Origin: Chinchilla lanigera | Taxonomy: Eukaryota; Chordata; Mammalia; Rodentia; Chinchillidae | Assembly: GCF_000276665.1 (NCBI RefSeq) | Contig: NW_004955437.1 | Span: 3,485,862 to 3,549,861, forward strand | Direction of reading: 5' to 3' | Length of the DNA: 64,000 nt | Part shown: positions 1-10,515 of the stretch, piece after piece | Numbering within the stretch: the stretch's first letter is position 1 | How the letters are laid out: each line of letters begins with the position of its first letter | Program-made: the position numbers and the translations under genes | Notes under the pieces: model-generated | The model's input: the letters and a program-made list of their open reading frames with translations, nothing else | Told to the model about the DNA's origin: nothing | Databases searched by the model: none

Positions 1-379
1 ATACCATCAGAAATCAGCAATATAGTTATTGTAGCTATTCATATGTATATATTTATATTTTGTCTTCCTTCTTTCTTTTTCCTTTCCCTCATCCCAGTTG
101 TTCCTTCCTTTGAGCAACTTCTTTCCCTTTTCGATCATCTATTGTATGTTTTGAGTTTTACTTATTGTTTCACCCCTTTCTTTTAAACAGCCACTACTAT
201 TATTTCTTTTGCATCCTTCCAGTGTGTGCTGTCACTTTTTCAACAAATCGAAAGTAAGAAGGACAGCATGCTACACATCAATTCTGAACTGCCTTTCCAT
301 TACATTTATCTGGATATTCTTTTTCCACCATTGCAAAGAAGAATATACGTATTAGAAGTTAGAGTGCTAGAATGAATAC
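1..379. other. FKBP5 intron 3, AT/pyrimidine-rich, no gene
   Basis: AT-rich and partly pyrimidine-rich sequence with no coding signature. It may hold a worn LINE 3' piece, but I cannot classify it. Confidence 0.4.
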
Positions 380-540
380 CAGGTATGTACTTTACTACCT
401 GTGTGGATTTGTATAAGTTAATTAACCTCTGGGTCTCAGGTTCCTCATCTACGAAATGCAGATAATAACAGCACCTGACACGTAGTTGTAAAGATTATTA
501 GATAAATTAAGTCAAGGGCACAGAACAGTGCCTGGCATGT
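380..540 (+). mobile_element. MIR SINE fragment
   Basis: Matches the MIR core in sense orientation: loss-of-spacing versions of the 'cctcatctgtaaaatg' block, then a tail resembling 'agaacagtgcctggca'. Ancient tRNA-derived SINE. Confidence 0.75.
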
Positions 541-555
541 TTGTTTATTTGTTTG

Positions 556-684
556 TTTTTAGAGACAGGATCTTGCCGTGTTGCCCAGGGTGGCCTTCAA
601 TTCCTGAATTCAATAGAGCAATCTTCCTGCCTCAGTCTCCCAAGTAGCTGGAATTGTACGTGTTTGCCATTGTGCTTAGCTATC
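556..684 (-). mobile_element. B1-type SINE, diverged
   Basis: Reverse complement of a 7SL-derived B1: 'gagacagg', 'cctcagtctcccaagtagc' and a GC-box remnant. It directly follows the MIR. Confidence 0.75.
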
Positions 685-901
685 ATGTGTATTTAGAAAC
701 TGCCTCCATCATCATAATCAGAAACAGATCTTATTCTGCATAATTCCATAATCTCCTACTGAAAAGCATATTACCGACAGTCCTCCAGTAAGGACAGTAT
801 TGCCCATAAGTCTGCCTACTTTACATAAGCATATCTGGGCAAGTGCCAAGTGATATTCACTGTTCTTTCCCTCACTTGCTCTCCTCCTCCTTCTCCCTTT
901 G

Positions 902-1080
902 TTTTTTGCTGGACTGGGAACTGAACCCAGGGCCTTCACAGTGAGCTGCATCCCCAGCCCCCCTCCTTTATATTTTATTTTGAGACAGCGTCTCACTAAG
1001 TTGCCTCGACTGCATGTGAACTTGTGATGCTCCTCTGTCAGCCTCCCAAAGTGCTGGGATTCCAGGCATGCACCTCCAAG
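902..1080 (-). mobile_element. B1-dID dimeric SINE
   Basis: In plus-strand order, an ID-like module (ctgaacccagggcctt ... tgcatccccagc) is followed by a reversed B1. On the minus strand this is B1 then ID, the fused dimer typical of non-muroid rodents. Confidence 0.75.
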
Positions 1081-1084
1081 CAAA

Positions 1085-1233
1085 GCCAGTGAGTCAAATT
1101 TGACAGGTGTCACCCCGTGCCTGTCCAAGATGGCTACCTGAGCATATATGCCCACCACCCGGTTCAGCGGCTTTGGAGTAAATTCAAAGCCTACTGTTGG
1201 AAGGTTGCTTTCTGTCACTGAAGCACTCCAAAC
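1085..1233 (-). other. unidentified open stretch next to an LTR
   Basis: About 150 bases are open on the minus strand and give a peptide containing LPTVGFEFTPKP and VVGIYAQVAILDR. The frame stays open across the LTR when the LTR is skipped (rejoining at about 1542-1575). I do not recognise the family. It could be the remains of a retrocopy or an old element, or chance. It is cut off downstream by a B1-dID SINE. Confidence 0.3.
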
Positions 1234-1537
1234 TGTAACAGAAAATGTCCCCACCCACCCACAAGCCAGTACACTTCAGTTTCTTAGTTGCCCAGGTAAT
1301 AGTTCCTGCTCCAGTTCTTAGAAACAATTGGTCACTGTGATGCACATCTATAAACCAATCCCCAGCTGACAAGCCATTCTGCCTCTGTACTTCCTGCTTG
1401 CTTGTCTCATGTAAGTCCCAGACCACCAGAGATCAGAGCCTGATATTCTGGGAGTGATTCCCATCAGTGCCTGTCGATGTAAATAAATCTGCTTCCAAAT
1501 CCTGGGTGTTGTTCCGCTGCTTCTACTTGCTGTAGCA
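1234..1537 (+). mobile_element. solo LTR, 304 bp, with 4-bp target duplication
   Basis: Starts TGTAACAG and ends CTGTAGCA, the TG...CA form of retroviral LTRs. It is flanked by the 4-bp repeat aaac at 1230-1233 and 1538-1541, a duplication length usual for class I (ERV1) elements. An AATAAA signal lies near 1482 on the plus strand. No internal retroviral region is present, so this is a recombined solo LTR, antisense to FKBP5. Confidence 0.65.
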
Positions 1538-1541
1538 AAAC

Positions 1542-2130
1542 ACTGCTGTTTAGGGTCAACCTGCGAGAACACCTCCCTTTAAAAACATAACTCTGATATG
1601 TGAAGGCAAATACCTTACACATGCCTTCAGGAAATCCATAGACTGGAAGAGGAGCTAGTACACATTTGTTCCAGACATCTGGTCAATGACTGAGAAGCAA
1701 AGGTCTGTGGCAGGTACTGCAAATACAAAGCCAGGCCAGGCTGCTCCTCCCTCCCAAAGAATATGCAATGAATCACAGCTAGGGAGGATAAAGATAAATG
1801 CATTGATTTTGTTTTTCTTTTTAAACAAAACATGGTAAGGACCAAAACAGAGTACAAAACAAGGGGCACAGAGGAGGGGTGATTAATTCTACCTGGAAGG
1901 GTAGGGGCAGACAACGGTGATATCTCTGCCAGCCTATCAATTAAACCCAAATGCGCCCCAGGCTAAATAAATCATGCCTGTGACTTTGATTTTCTTCTTT
2001 GGAAAGTTAAAGAACACTCGGAACATTAAAAGTTCTTTGACACCAAGTTTCAGAAACTGAATGAAACACCAAGTGCAGAGCCAGACTAAGGATCACAAGC
2101 GTGTTTTTATAATTGCCAACTTCTTTTTCT
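1542..2130. other. intron 3, unclassified
   Basis: Apart from the first about 35 bases, which continue the open stretch on the other side of the LTR, nothing recognisable. Confidence 0.35.
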
Positions 2131-2135
2131 TCTTG

Positions 2136-2312
2136 GTACTGAGGACTGAATTGAGGGCCTTTGCAATGAGCTCAGTCTGTGGTCCTTTTAAACATTTTTA
2201 ATTTTAAGGCAGGTCTCACTGAATTGCCCAGGCTGGGCTTGAATGTGCAGTATTTCTGCCTCAGCCTCCCAGAGTGCTGGGATTACAGGTGTGTACCATT
2301 GTGCTCAGCTAT
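2136..2312 (-). mobile_element. B1-dID dimeric SINE
   Basis: An ID-like half (ggtactgaggactgaattg) is followed by a reversed B1 ending in 'gtgctgggattacaggtgtg'. Confidence 0.8.
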
Positions 2313-2374
2313 AAGCCAACCTTTCTTAATGAGCATTTCCCCCTAATTTTTTTTTTTGTTTGTTTGTTTTTTTG

Positions 2375-2459
2375 GTTTTTCTCTGGTACCAGGAACCGAA
2401 CTCATGACCTTGCACTTGCCAGGCAGGCGCTTTGCCGCTGAGCTAAATCCCCAGCCCCA
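2375..2459 (-). mobile_element. ID SINE, minus
   Basis: Young-looking ID copy in reverse: the poly(T) side at left, then ggtaccaggaaccgaactca and 'gctaaatccccagcccc'. Box A and box B of the tRNA-derived promoter are recognisable. Confidence 0.9.
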
Positions 2460-3000
2460 TCTCCCTAATTTTTAAGAAATAACACATACTCAGAACATCA
2501 GAAAAGCACAGATGATATACTATATTAATCTAAAAAACCTTTGAAAGCTTAGCATCTAGAGAAATTACTGTCAGTTTCTTGGTTTGTTTCAATTATGTAT
2601 GTACATTTTGCTTGCAGATTAAATTTTTATATGTACATTCTTTTTTTTGAGACAGGGTCTTGCTATGCAGTCCAGGCTGGCCTTGAGCTCACTTTGTAGC
2701 CCAGGCTGGTTTTGAACTCACAACAATCCTCCTGCCTCAGCCTCCCGAGTGCTGGGATTACAGGTGTGTGCTACCACACCTGGCCTATACATGTACATTC
2801 TTAAAACTGGGGTCATACTTTAGTTTTGTAGACTACTCTTTATTTTTTACATTATATGAGATTTTTTCTTGATAGTAGGTAATTCTGAAAGCGTGACTTT
2901 TAGTAATTATGACTTCCTCTTTTGAATATACCATAATTTTATTAATCCCATTAATAAACATTTATGTTATTTCTACTTTTACTGTTACCATACTCCAGAG
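2460..3000. mobile_element. probable old LINE fragment interrupted by a B1
   Basis: AT-rich sequence resembling L1M 3' regions on both sides of the B1 at 2640-2787. The family assignment is weak. Confidence 0.35.
2640..2787 (-). mobile_element. B1 SINE, full length
   Basis: Complete reversed B1 including the internal duplication ('ccaggctggccttgagctca' then 'cccaggctgg'). It is flanked by near-identical 15-mers, tatatgtacattctt and tacatgtacattctt, which read as target-site duplications. Confidence 0.9.
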
Positions 3001-4357
3001 AACAATTCTGCATCTAAATCTCTATGTGAATTTCTTTGATAGTAAAAGTCTCTAACCTGACATAATCAGGGACCAACCAGGCAAGTTAATTTAAAATGGG
3101 CTATAAGACAGGAATCATAAAAACTGTATACACACACCTCACATACTATATTTTTAAACTTAAAACATATAAAGAGGCCAAGGCTTTGTCTGTGAGTGTG
3201 GCTCCAGTGACATGAGTCCATGCCATCTTTACTACATAACCCACACTCATGAGGCGTCATTTCTGATTTATAGTGCAATGTGAGTTCCTTTAAAGTAGAG
3301 CAAGACCCAGAAGACTATGCAGAGGCTTCTGGTACAAATATGTTCTGAAAGGCCCACTTATTTTGCCTATGTTCTATCCAATCTTAATTCAACAGCTATT
3401 TAAAAACACGTAGCATTTTATCTTAATCAATCTTTCTAAAACAACCAACCTGGTTTTCACTGATAATTCATTCTTCTTACACTAATTTTAGTGTTCTACA
3501 CAACACCTAATGAAATTATATAATTATGAAAAACACAATGGATATAAATAATTTCCAAAGGCTCTCAGAGCCTGAGAAGAACAGCAGCCCCCGGCATCGG
3601 GAAACTGCTCGGACACACGGTGAGGCCTTGGTGCTGCCTGCGGCTCGCGGTGAGCCCGTGACTCTCCTCCTCACGCAACATTAACACCACAGCAGGTCAC
3701 TCTGAGACCAGGACAGAGCTGAGACAAAATACCCCAAAATTCTGTCTAAACCTAAACAAAGAGTAAGGTCACGGCGCACCCTACAAAATATCAAACATCA
3801 CCCTCTCCTGGCTAACCCAAGAGACTGCTGCTTCTCCACCAGTCACAGCTTCAGCTCACGCTCTTCTAACCAAACGTCCTCTAAGGCACCCACACAGAAT
3901 CATCCTACATCCTGGCAGTGTCTGAGCCAGAGCAAAGCCCTGTTTCCACAGAATTCCCTAAATCACCTAACACAAGCAACAATGCTATAAAGCAGAACTA
4001 ACGCGCTTGGACATGTTCTTTGGGCAGCGAAGGACACAGCCTGCACAGCTGATGGGAGCAGAGTGAGGACCGCACCATAGAATTCAGGGTATCTGCAAAC
4101 AGAATGAGCGCCTCAGTCTGCAGATGCTTAAGTGGCCCCTACCACACTCCTTTAGGTTATATTCCTGCAAGGAGTATTACTGGGCCAGAAGCATAATCAT
4201 TTCAGATTCTTGATATTTAAGATCTTAGTTGGTACAAAAATGCAGAAAGGCAATTTATTTCTTACTTCTTTATGCTCTCCCTAATCAAAATAATGCTGAA
4301 AAAGAAAAGCAACTTTTCCTATGCTTGCTGGCCATTTGTATATCTTTTGTTTCTTTC
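3001..4357. other. FKBP5 intron 3, mostly unique
   Basis: No coding exon seen. Positions 3560-4080 are richer in G and C than their surroundings and look like a worn LTR or other ancient element that I cannot name. Two receptor half-sites with a four-base gap occur at 3331-3346. Confidence 0.4.
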
Positions 4358-4449
4358 TTTTTTTAAACAAGGTCTCTCTAACTCATGGTGATCCTCCTGT
4401 CTCTGCCTCCAGAGTGCCAGTATCACAGAGGTGCACCACCATGCCTGGC
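4358..4449 (-). mobile_element. B1 SINE fragment
   Basis: Short reversed B1 lacking the internal duplication: 'acaaggtctctctaactca' to 'gtgcaccaccatgcctggc'. Confidence 0.7.
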
Positions 4450-4677
4450 AAATTTGTCTATCTTCTTTGAAGACATTATTCAAGTACTTTGTCCATACTT
4501 TTATATCTTGGTTCAGTTTTGGTAAAATGTAGGTACTAGGAATCTATCCATTTCTTTTGAGTTCTCTAATTTACTGGAGTACTGTACAGGTTTTCAACAG
4601 TTACTAATAATCTTCTGGAATTTGGTGTTGTCTGTGGTGATCCTGTCTTTTTCATTTCTAATTGCATTGATATGTCT

Positions 4678-4832
4678 TTTTTTTTTTTGCCTTTTTGAGA
4701 CAGGGTTTCACTATGCAGTTCAGGCTGGCCTTGAACTCACTTTCCAGCCCAGGAGGGCCTCGAACTCACAATGATTCTCCTGCCTCTGCCTCCCAAGTGC
4801 TGGGATTACAGGTGTGTGCCCCCATACCCAGC
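4678..4832 (-). mobile_element. B1 SINE inside L1
   Basis: Full reversed B1 with internal duplication, poly(T) at left, ending 'gtgtgcccccatacccagc'. Confidence 0.9.
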
Positions 4833-5069
4833 TAAGAGTCTTTTCTTTATTGGGTAAGATTGGCTGAGGGTTTGTCTGTTTTATTCTTTTAAAGAATTAA
4901 CTATTTTACTCAATGATTTTGTTTGTGTATTTTGGTCTCAAATTCATTCATTTCTGTTCTGATCTTTGTAATTTTTTTTTCCCTTGTACTAGCTTTGGAT
5001 TTGGATTATTCTTGTTTTTCTAGGACTTTGAGATGTGTCATTAGGTTATTTGGGCTTGCTGTGTTTTTT

Positions 5070-5216
5070 GTTTTTTTCCTGAAACAAGGTCTCACTGTGT
5101 AATTTAGACTGGTCTTTCACTCACTATGTAGCCCATGCTGGCCTCAAATTCTCAGCAATCCTAGTGCCTCAGTCTCCTAAGTGTTAGATTACAGGCACAC
5201 ACCACTATGCCCAGTT
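5070..5216 (-). mobile_element. B1 SINE inside L1, diverged
   Basis: Reversed B1 from 'gaaacaaggtctcactgtg' to 'caccactatgcccagttg'. Confidence 0.85.
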
Positions 5217-6513
5217 GCTGTTTTTCTGATGTGGGCATTCACAGCTATAAATTTGCCTCAGGATTCCTTTCATTGTGTCCCATAGGTTCTGGTATGTTAT
5301 ACTGGCATTATTACAATTCTAGAACTGTCTCTTTTTTTCCTTTATTTCTTCTGTGATCCATTGATTATTCAAGAGTGTACTATTTAATCTCTGTGTGTCC
5401 ACAAAATTTGTCTTCTTTTGCCATTGATTTCTGTTTTTATTGCATTATAATCTGATAATAGGCATGGAATAATTTCAATTATTTTGCACTTGCTTAAGCA
5501 TGCTTTATTGGCTAGTATATGGTCTATTTTGCAGAAAGTTCCATGTGCTGCTGTGAATCTGTATGATGTTGTAGATCGAACACTACATAGCTATTAAGTC
5601 CATCTGTTCAAAATGTGGTTCAACTCTGATATTTCTTTATTGATATTCTGTCTAATTGATCTATTTGTGATAGCAGGATATTGAGATCCTCCACCATAAT
5701 TGCATTGATGTTTGGTCTGTTCTTTCATGTCTAAAGGTGTTTTATGAAGTTGGTTATGCCAGTTTCCAAGTGCATGTATACTTAAAATTGTTATCTCTTT
5801 CTGTTGAATTGTTCTCTTAACCAGTACATAGTGACCTTTGCTTCTTCTGATCAGTTTTGGCTGGAAGTTCACTTGGTCTGAAAACATGATAGTTTTCCTG
5901 TTTTGGGGCACCCATTGCACAGAATATTGCTTTCCATCCTTTGATTTTTTAGTCTATGAATTTTTTCTGGATTAAATGTGTTTCTTCTATACAACATATC
6001 ATTGGGTTTTGTTTGTTTGATCCAATCTACCAATCTGTGTCTTTTGATTAGGGCACTGGCACCATTCACATTGGCAGTTATTACTGAAAGGTACTGACTT
6101 GTTCCTGTTATTGCACTGTTTCCTTGTTGCTGGTTCTTTTGTTTTTCTCTCTTCTGCTTAATTGCTTACTGACTTGCTGTATTCGTTCTGTGAGTCTTTT
6201 TGGCACTGTTGGTTGACTTCATTGTCTCTTTGTAGTTTATCCTTGAGAATTTTTTGTATTGCTGTTTTGGTGGTCATGTATTTCTTAAGGTGTTCTTTGT
6301 CATGGAAAGATTACTTCTCCATTGATTTTGAAAGATACTTTTACAGGATGTATTACTCTGGGTTGAAAGTTGTTTTCTTTTAGGGCTCCACTTTATTCCA
6401 AGCTCTCCTGGACTTTAAGGTTTGTGGTGAGAAATTTGCTGTAATTCTAATGTGTTTACCTTTGTAAATGATTTGCTGCTTTTCTGTAACAGCTTTTAAG
6501 ATGCTGTCCTTCG

Positions 6514-6605
6514 GGGCCTGGGCTTAGCTTAGTGGCAGAGTGCCTGCCTGGCAAGTGTGAGGTCCTGAGTTTGATTCCCAGTACTCCCTCGCCCCCCAAA
6601 AAAGA
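6514..6605 (+). mobile_element. ID SINE inside L1
   Basis: Sense ID: 'ctgcctggcaagtgtgaggt' core and a C/A-rich tail. Located in the L1 5' half. Confidence 0.9.
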
Positions 6606-6969
6606 TTCTGTTCTTGTGCTGGACTGCTGGGATTTTGACTATGTTTCACAGAGTTCTTTTTGGATCATGGCTATTTGGGATTCTATATGCCTTGCCTATA
6701 TGTATGTTAAATTCTTTCCCAATCTTTGGAAAGTTTTCTGCTATTATTTCTGTAAACAGATTCTTTAAAACTCCCATTTGTGCTATCTTCTGATTTTTCA
6801 CTAATTCCAATTAATCTTAGATTAGTCTTCTTTGCATCATCCAGCAGGTGTTGGATCTATTTTTCATATTCTCTTGTTATTTTGAAGATTTCTTGGAGTA
6901 TATGGTCACCTGCATCAGCCCTGGTAGTTCTAACACTTTTTTCACATTGGTCACTTTCAACAAATTTTT

Positions 6970-7053
6970 TTGCTGGGGATATAGTTCAGCAGCACAGCAC
7001 CTGCCTGGCAAGTGTGAGGACATGAGTTCGATTCCTGGTACTAAAAGAAAAAA
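6970..7053 (+). mobile_element. ID SINE inside L1
   Basis: Sense ID beginning 'tgctggggatatagttcag', ending 'gattcctggtact' with an A-rich tail. Confidence 0.9.
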
Positions 7054-8135
7054 ATATTTTATTTCCTGGATTTCTATTTGGTATCTTTCCATGCACTTTA
7101 ATTCATTGCTAAACTGGTCACTCATGTTTTATATTGTTTCATTTAGCTCAGCTAGCTTTCTACTAGTGTCTCCTGTAAGCTCACTATTCATTTTTATTCA
7201 ATCCATTATCTGTGTAGTTTTATCATCGTAGAGTTTGCTGAGCACTTTATTAACCTTTTGTGCGTGTAAGTGTCTTCTCTTTTATCATTTTGTGTTTGGT
7301 TCAGTTGTTTGGTTTTTTATTTCCTCCCCATCAGTGCCCTATGGACAGAGCTGGCAGTTGGGAATTTTGGGAGGGATTTTGTTAACTTATTTTCTCTCAG
7401 TTCTTTTTCTCTCTCCTTCCTTCCTTTTTCATTCTTCCTTTTTCTCTTTCTTTCTTCACTGATCACACTGGCAGATGAGGAACACAATAGACTACAGAGT
7501 TCTGTGCTGGATGTAGGCAGTGGGGTGGAAGGGGAGGGTCAAGCAGTCTGCTGGACCTAATGCCAGCAATTTCAGAACCCACCCTCTCCAAAACCCAAAC
7601 ATGACCAATGTGACTTCTCAACTTAGAGGGTGGGATCCCAGTGTCCTTTTTGGCCTAAGCTTAAACTTTTCATGAGGTCTCAGTCACTGTGGTAGGGTGA
7701 CCTTAGAAACTCTGACACATAGTTGTTCTGTAGCTCAGTCTTAAACAACTAACCCGTCCCCAAAATGGCTCATTCTCGAGTATGTTGGGTGCTGCGCAGG
7801 ATTTCCTCTCCAACTCCAGCCTGTCATGTGGAAGGAGTCACTCTGAGAGTAAAACCTCATGCTGTATGTGCAGTTTACAATAACTATGGAGCCCTGCTTG
7901 TTCTTTCTCCCTGGAGCTGCCTATCCTCTCAGGCTTACCTTGTATTACTGGAGACAGGTCCCCTACCGAGCAGCTGGGGTAGCTCTCCAGATTTTTTCGT
8001 TTCTTGTAGTTTCTAGTTTTATTGTCAGTCCCACCTCTAACCCCAGTTCCCAGAGAGCTACTTCTTTATTCTTCACCAAATTGTTGTTTTCCATGTCTCA
8101 ATTCCAGGTCTCAGAGAAGCTGTATTATGCGGCCA

Positions 8136-8272
8136 GTCTTTTTGAAACAGGGTGTCACTATGCAGTTCAGAGCGGCCTTGAACTCAGTTTATAGCCTAGG
8201 CTGGCCTCAACCTCACAGCAATCCACCTGCCTCAGCCTCCCAAGTGCTGCATGAGCCACTATGCCTGGCTCT
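8136..8272 (-). mobile_element. B1 SINE, slightly truncated
   Basis: Reversed B1 with internal duplication; a short gap removes part of the 'gggattacagg' block. Confidence 0.85.
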
Positions 8273-8393
8273 GCCGCCAGTCTTTACTCTGTCATTGTTA
8301 ATTCAAAATAGTAAGTTGTATAAGTTATTCAGGTATTCTGGATGTTCACCCTTTACCAACTGCATGACTTGAAAATATTTCCCTCCCACTCTC

Positions 8394-8404
8394 TAGTATC
8401 CTTT
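8394..8404. repeat. target-site duplication, left copy (tagtatccttt)
   Basis: The 11-mer tagtatccttt occurs here and again at 9385-9395, exactly bounding the ATXN3 retrocopy. On the minus strand it starts AAAGG, in keeping with L1 endonuclease nicking at A-rich sites. Confidence 0.8.
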
Positions 8405-9384
8405 TTTGGAAGACTATTTTAAATTTAATTATTGAATGTCTCTTTGGTTAATTTTTGGAGAGTCATTATTTAGTCCTACAACTGACACATTTTCTACTTT
8501 CTCATTTTGTTTGCAAGCCACCTAAATATTTATTTAGATGAATGATGTTCTCTTTGATACATTGCAAAAATGGATCCTATACTGTAATCACAAAGGATAA
8601 TGTTAGCAAGTATGAATATGTAAATGATTTTAAAAGGTAACATTTGTTTTCAAATTATCTGTGAGTTTCTAAAGACATGGTCACAGCTGCCTGAAGCACG
8701 TCTTCTTCGCTCACAGAATCACCTAGATCCTCCTCAAGTGCTCCTGAACTTGTGGGTCAGCCTTTCACGTGGCTGTGAAACCTGTTCTGGTGGGTCTGCC
8801 TGCTTTTGCTGCTGCTGCTTTTCAAAGTAGCCTTTTCTTCTATAGCTCTTCAAATGTAAGATCTGTACTTAATGTCAGAACATCTTGAGATATATTTCTG
8901 GAACCATCTTGCAGACTGAGCTGAATAGCCCTGCAGAGATCTGCTTCATCTTCCATGCCAGCTCTTGACAACTTAGTGCCAGAGCCCTCTGCAGATCCTC
9001 CTCCTCCCCATCTAACATTCCCAAACGCATCATTTGCTTCTAAGACTTGTTCCAGGTCTGTTTTAAGGACTCTTTGAGCTTCTAATTGTGCTAATTCTTC
9101 TCCCATAAGTTTCGGTCGATGCATCTGTTGGACCTGATCATCTGCAGAAGTGGAGAGCTTCACAATCCAGCAGATCACCCTGTAAAAATGCGCGACAGTC
9201 TTTACTAGTAGCCCCTCCTTCTGCCATTGGCATCCTTTCTTCTTCATCCAGCTAATGTGCAACTCAGGATAATCTCACAGGGCTAAAACATTCTCCTTGC
9301 ACAGATTATTTAGGCAGTGTTGAGCACAAAGTGATCCTTCTTGTTTCTTATAGAAGATAGACTCCATGTTTATTTGCCTTGCTG
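8405..9384 (-). pseudogene. ATXN3P: ATXN3 (ataxin-3) processed pseudogene, exon-skipped
   Basis: Intronless copy of the ataxin-3 deubiquitinase mRNA. From right to left it has a short 5' UTR, the ATG at 9365-9367, sequence matching exons 1-2, a direct join at 9179/9180 to the exon that starts GGTGATCTG, and the region with QQMHRPKL and NISQD. A short CAG/CAA tract follows (8801-8821), then the C-terminal UIM region and 3' UTR down to about 8408, ending in a T6 remnant of the poly(A) tail. Known human exons 3-6, most of the Josephin catalytic domain, are missing. The join is in frame, so the parent was probably a spliced isoform. A short deletion soon after the start shifts the frame to a stop, and later stops occur, so it is not functional. 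It is flanked by an 11-bp duplication. I am sure of the family; the exon numbering relies on known human ATXN3 structure. Confidence 0.93.
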
Positions 9385-9800
9385 TAGTATCCTTTGATGC
9401 ACAAAATTATAAATTCTGATGCAGTCCAACTTTATCTATTTTTAACTTTTGTTGCCTTGTGCTTTTGGTGTCATTCCCCCTAAATTACCACCAAATCCAA
9501 TGTCATAAAGCTCACCCTCTGTTTCCTCTAGACTTTCATAGTTTTAGGCCTTTGATCCATTTTGAGTAATTTTGGCATATGGTGTAGGGTAGGGGTCAAA
9601 ATTCTTTCTTCATTGGAAGTATTCTTCCTTGACTGTAAAGGTATAACCAAAGAAAATATTTTCTTAAACTTGGCTGTCTACCTGGCTCACCCTTTTTTAA
9701 GAGGGTCAGAAAAATAAGATACCCAGTTTTCCCAACATCTTTTATTGTCCGTCCTTTCTTTGTTGAATGATCTTGGCAACCTTGTTAAAAACTATTGAGC

Positions 9801-10133
9801 ATATAACTTTATGTTTGTATTTCAAATATGAACATATTTAAAACAGTATAGCAGGAAAACTGTATGTTATATAGGAAAAATTATATTTGGTGTGGAAACA
9901 GAAAAGGAAGATAGGAAGCAAATATTTTAATCATAAAATTTTCTTACCAATGTATAAAAGTTAATAAACATTTAAATATAAAGTTAATCACTAATAAGCT
10001 TCAGATAATTAAAAATTGTCTGATTCATTCCTGCTTCACTTTTACAGACAGATTTCCAGGACTCAGCATCAACTTCTGGTTTTTAAGTATTTGTATATTT
10101 TGTTAGTTTTGTACACATTAAAAATCTCATATT
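9801..10133. other. AT-rich intron 3
   Basis: AT-rich sequence with no feature recognised. Its last 13 bases are the target site reused by the SINE cluster that follows. Confidence 0.5.
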
Positions 10134-10220
10134 GGGCCGGGGATATAGCTCAGCGACATAAGCGCCTGCCTGGCATGTGCAAGGTCCTGAGTTTGATTCC
10201 CAGTAGAAAAAAAAAAAAAA
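10134..10220 (+). mobile_element. ID SINE (first of three SINEs in a row)
   Basis: Sense ID from 'gggccggggatatagctcag' to 'gattcccagtag' plus A-tail. Preceded by aaaaatctcatat. Confidence 0.93.
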
Positions 10221-10233
10221 AGGAATTTTTATA

Positions 10234-10320
10234 GGGCTGGGGATATAGCTCAGTGGCATAAGTGCCTGCCTGGCAAGTACAGGGTCCTGAGTTTGATTCC
10301 TGATACCAAAAAAAAAAAAA
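10234..10320 (+). mobile_element. ID SINE (second of three)
   Basis: Sense ID about 13 bases after the first one's tail. Its own tail runs into another copy of aaaaatctcatat. Confidence 0.93.
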
Positions 10321-10332
10321 AAAATCTCATAT

Positions 10333-10515
10333 CCCTGTCGGGTGTGGTGGTGCACACCTGTAAGCCTGTAATCCCAGCTCTCAGGAAGCTGAGGCAGGAG
10401 GATCATTGAGAGTTCAAGGCCAGCCTGGGCTACAAAGTGAGCTCAAGGCCAGCCTGAACTGCATAGCGAGACCTTATCTCAAAAAAAGACAAAAAAAAGC
10501 AATAAACATAAAAAT
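10333..10515 (+). mobile_element. B1 SINE (third of three)
   Basis: Full sense B1 with internal duplication and A-rich tail. It is flanked on both sides by aaaaatctcatat (10320-10332 and 10516-10528). Confidence 0.93.

Larger units (their letters stand above)
4450..8135 (-). mobile_element. L1 LINE, ORF2 to 5' region, decayed
   Basis: On the minus strand this follows old mammalian L1 in order. A short 3' piece is joined by deletion (about 4500) to the middle of ORF2 (about 4510-6160), then come ORF1/5'-region sequence (about 6160-7480) and probable 5' UTR. All frames are broken, so no reverse transcriptase can be made. Two B1 and two ID SINEs sit inside it. The boundary between ORF1 and 5' UTR is uncertain. 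Confidence 0.75.
8273..9800 (-). mobile_element. L1 LINE 3' portion, split by a retrocopy
   Basis: The two outer parts (8273-8393 and 9396-9800) are consecutive pieces of an L1 ORF2 C-terminal region read on the minus strand. They match the well-conserved L1 block around 'gttttaggcctttgatcca'. The interval between them is an ATXN3 processed pseudogene flanked by an 11-bp duplication, so the L1 was here first. Confidence 0.75.

Noticed and set aside
718..1254. 178-codon minus-strand frame as a whole gene
   Set aside because: The downstream half runs through a B1-dID SINE and the start lies in an LTR. Only the 1085-1233 part remains unexplained.
4450..7480. L1 ORF2-like frames as a functional reverse transcriptase
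   Set aside because: Many stops, deletions and SINE insertions; no intact domain.
10134..10220. tRNA gene
   Set aside because: Box A and B are present but this is an ID SINE with an A-tail and target duplication, not a folded tRNA.
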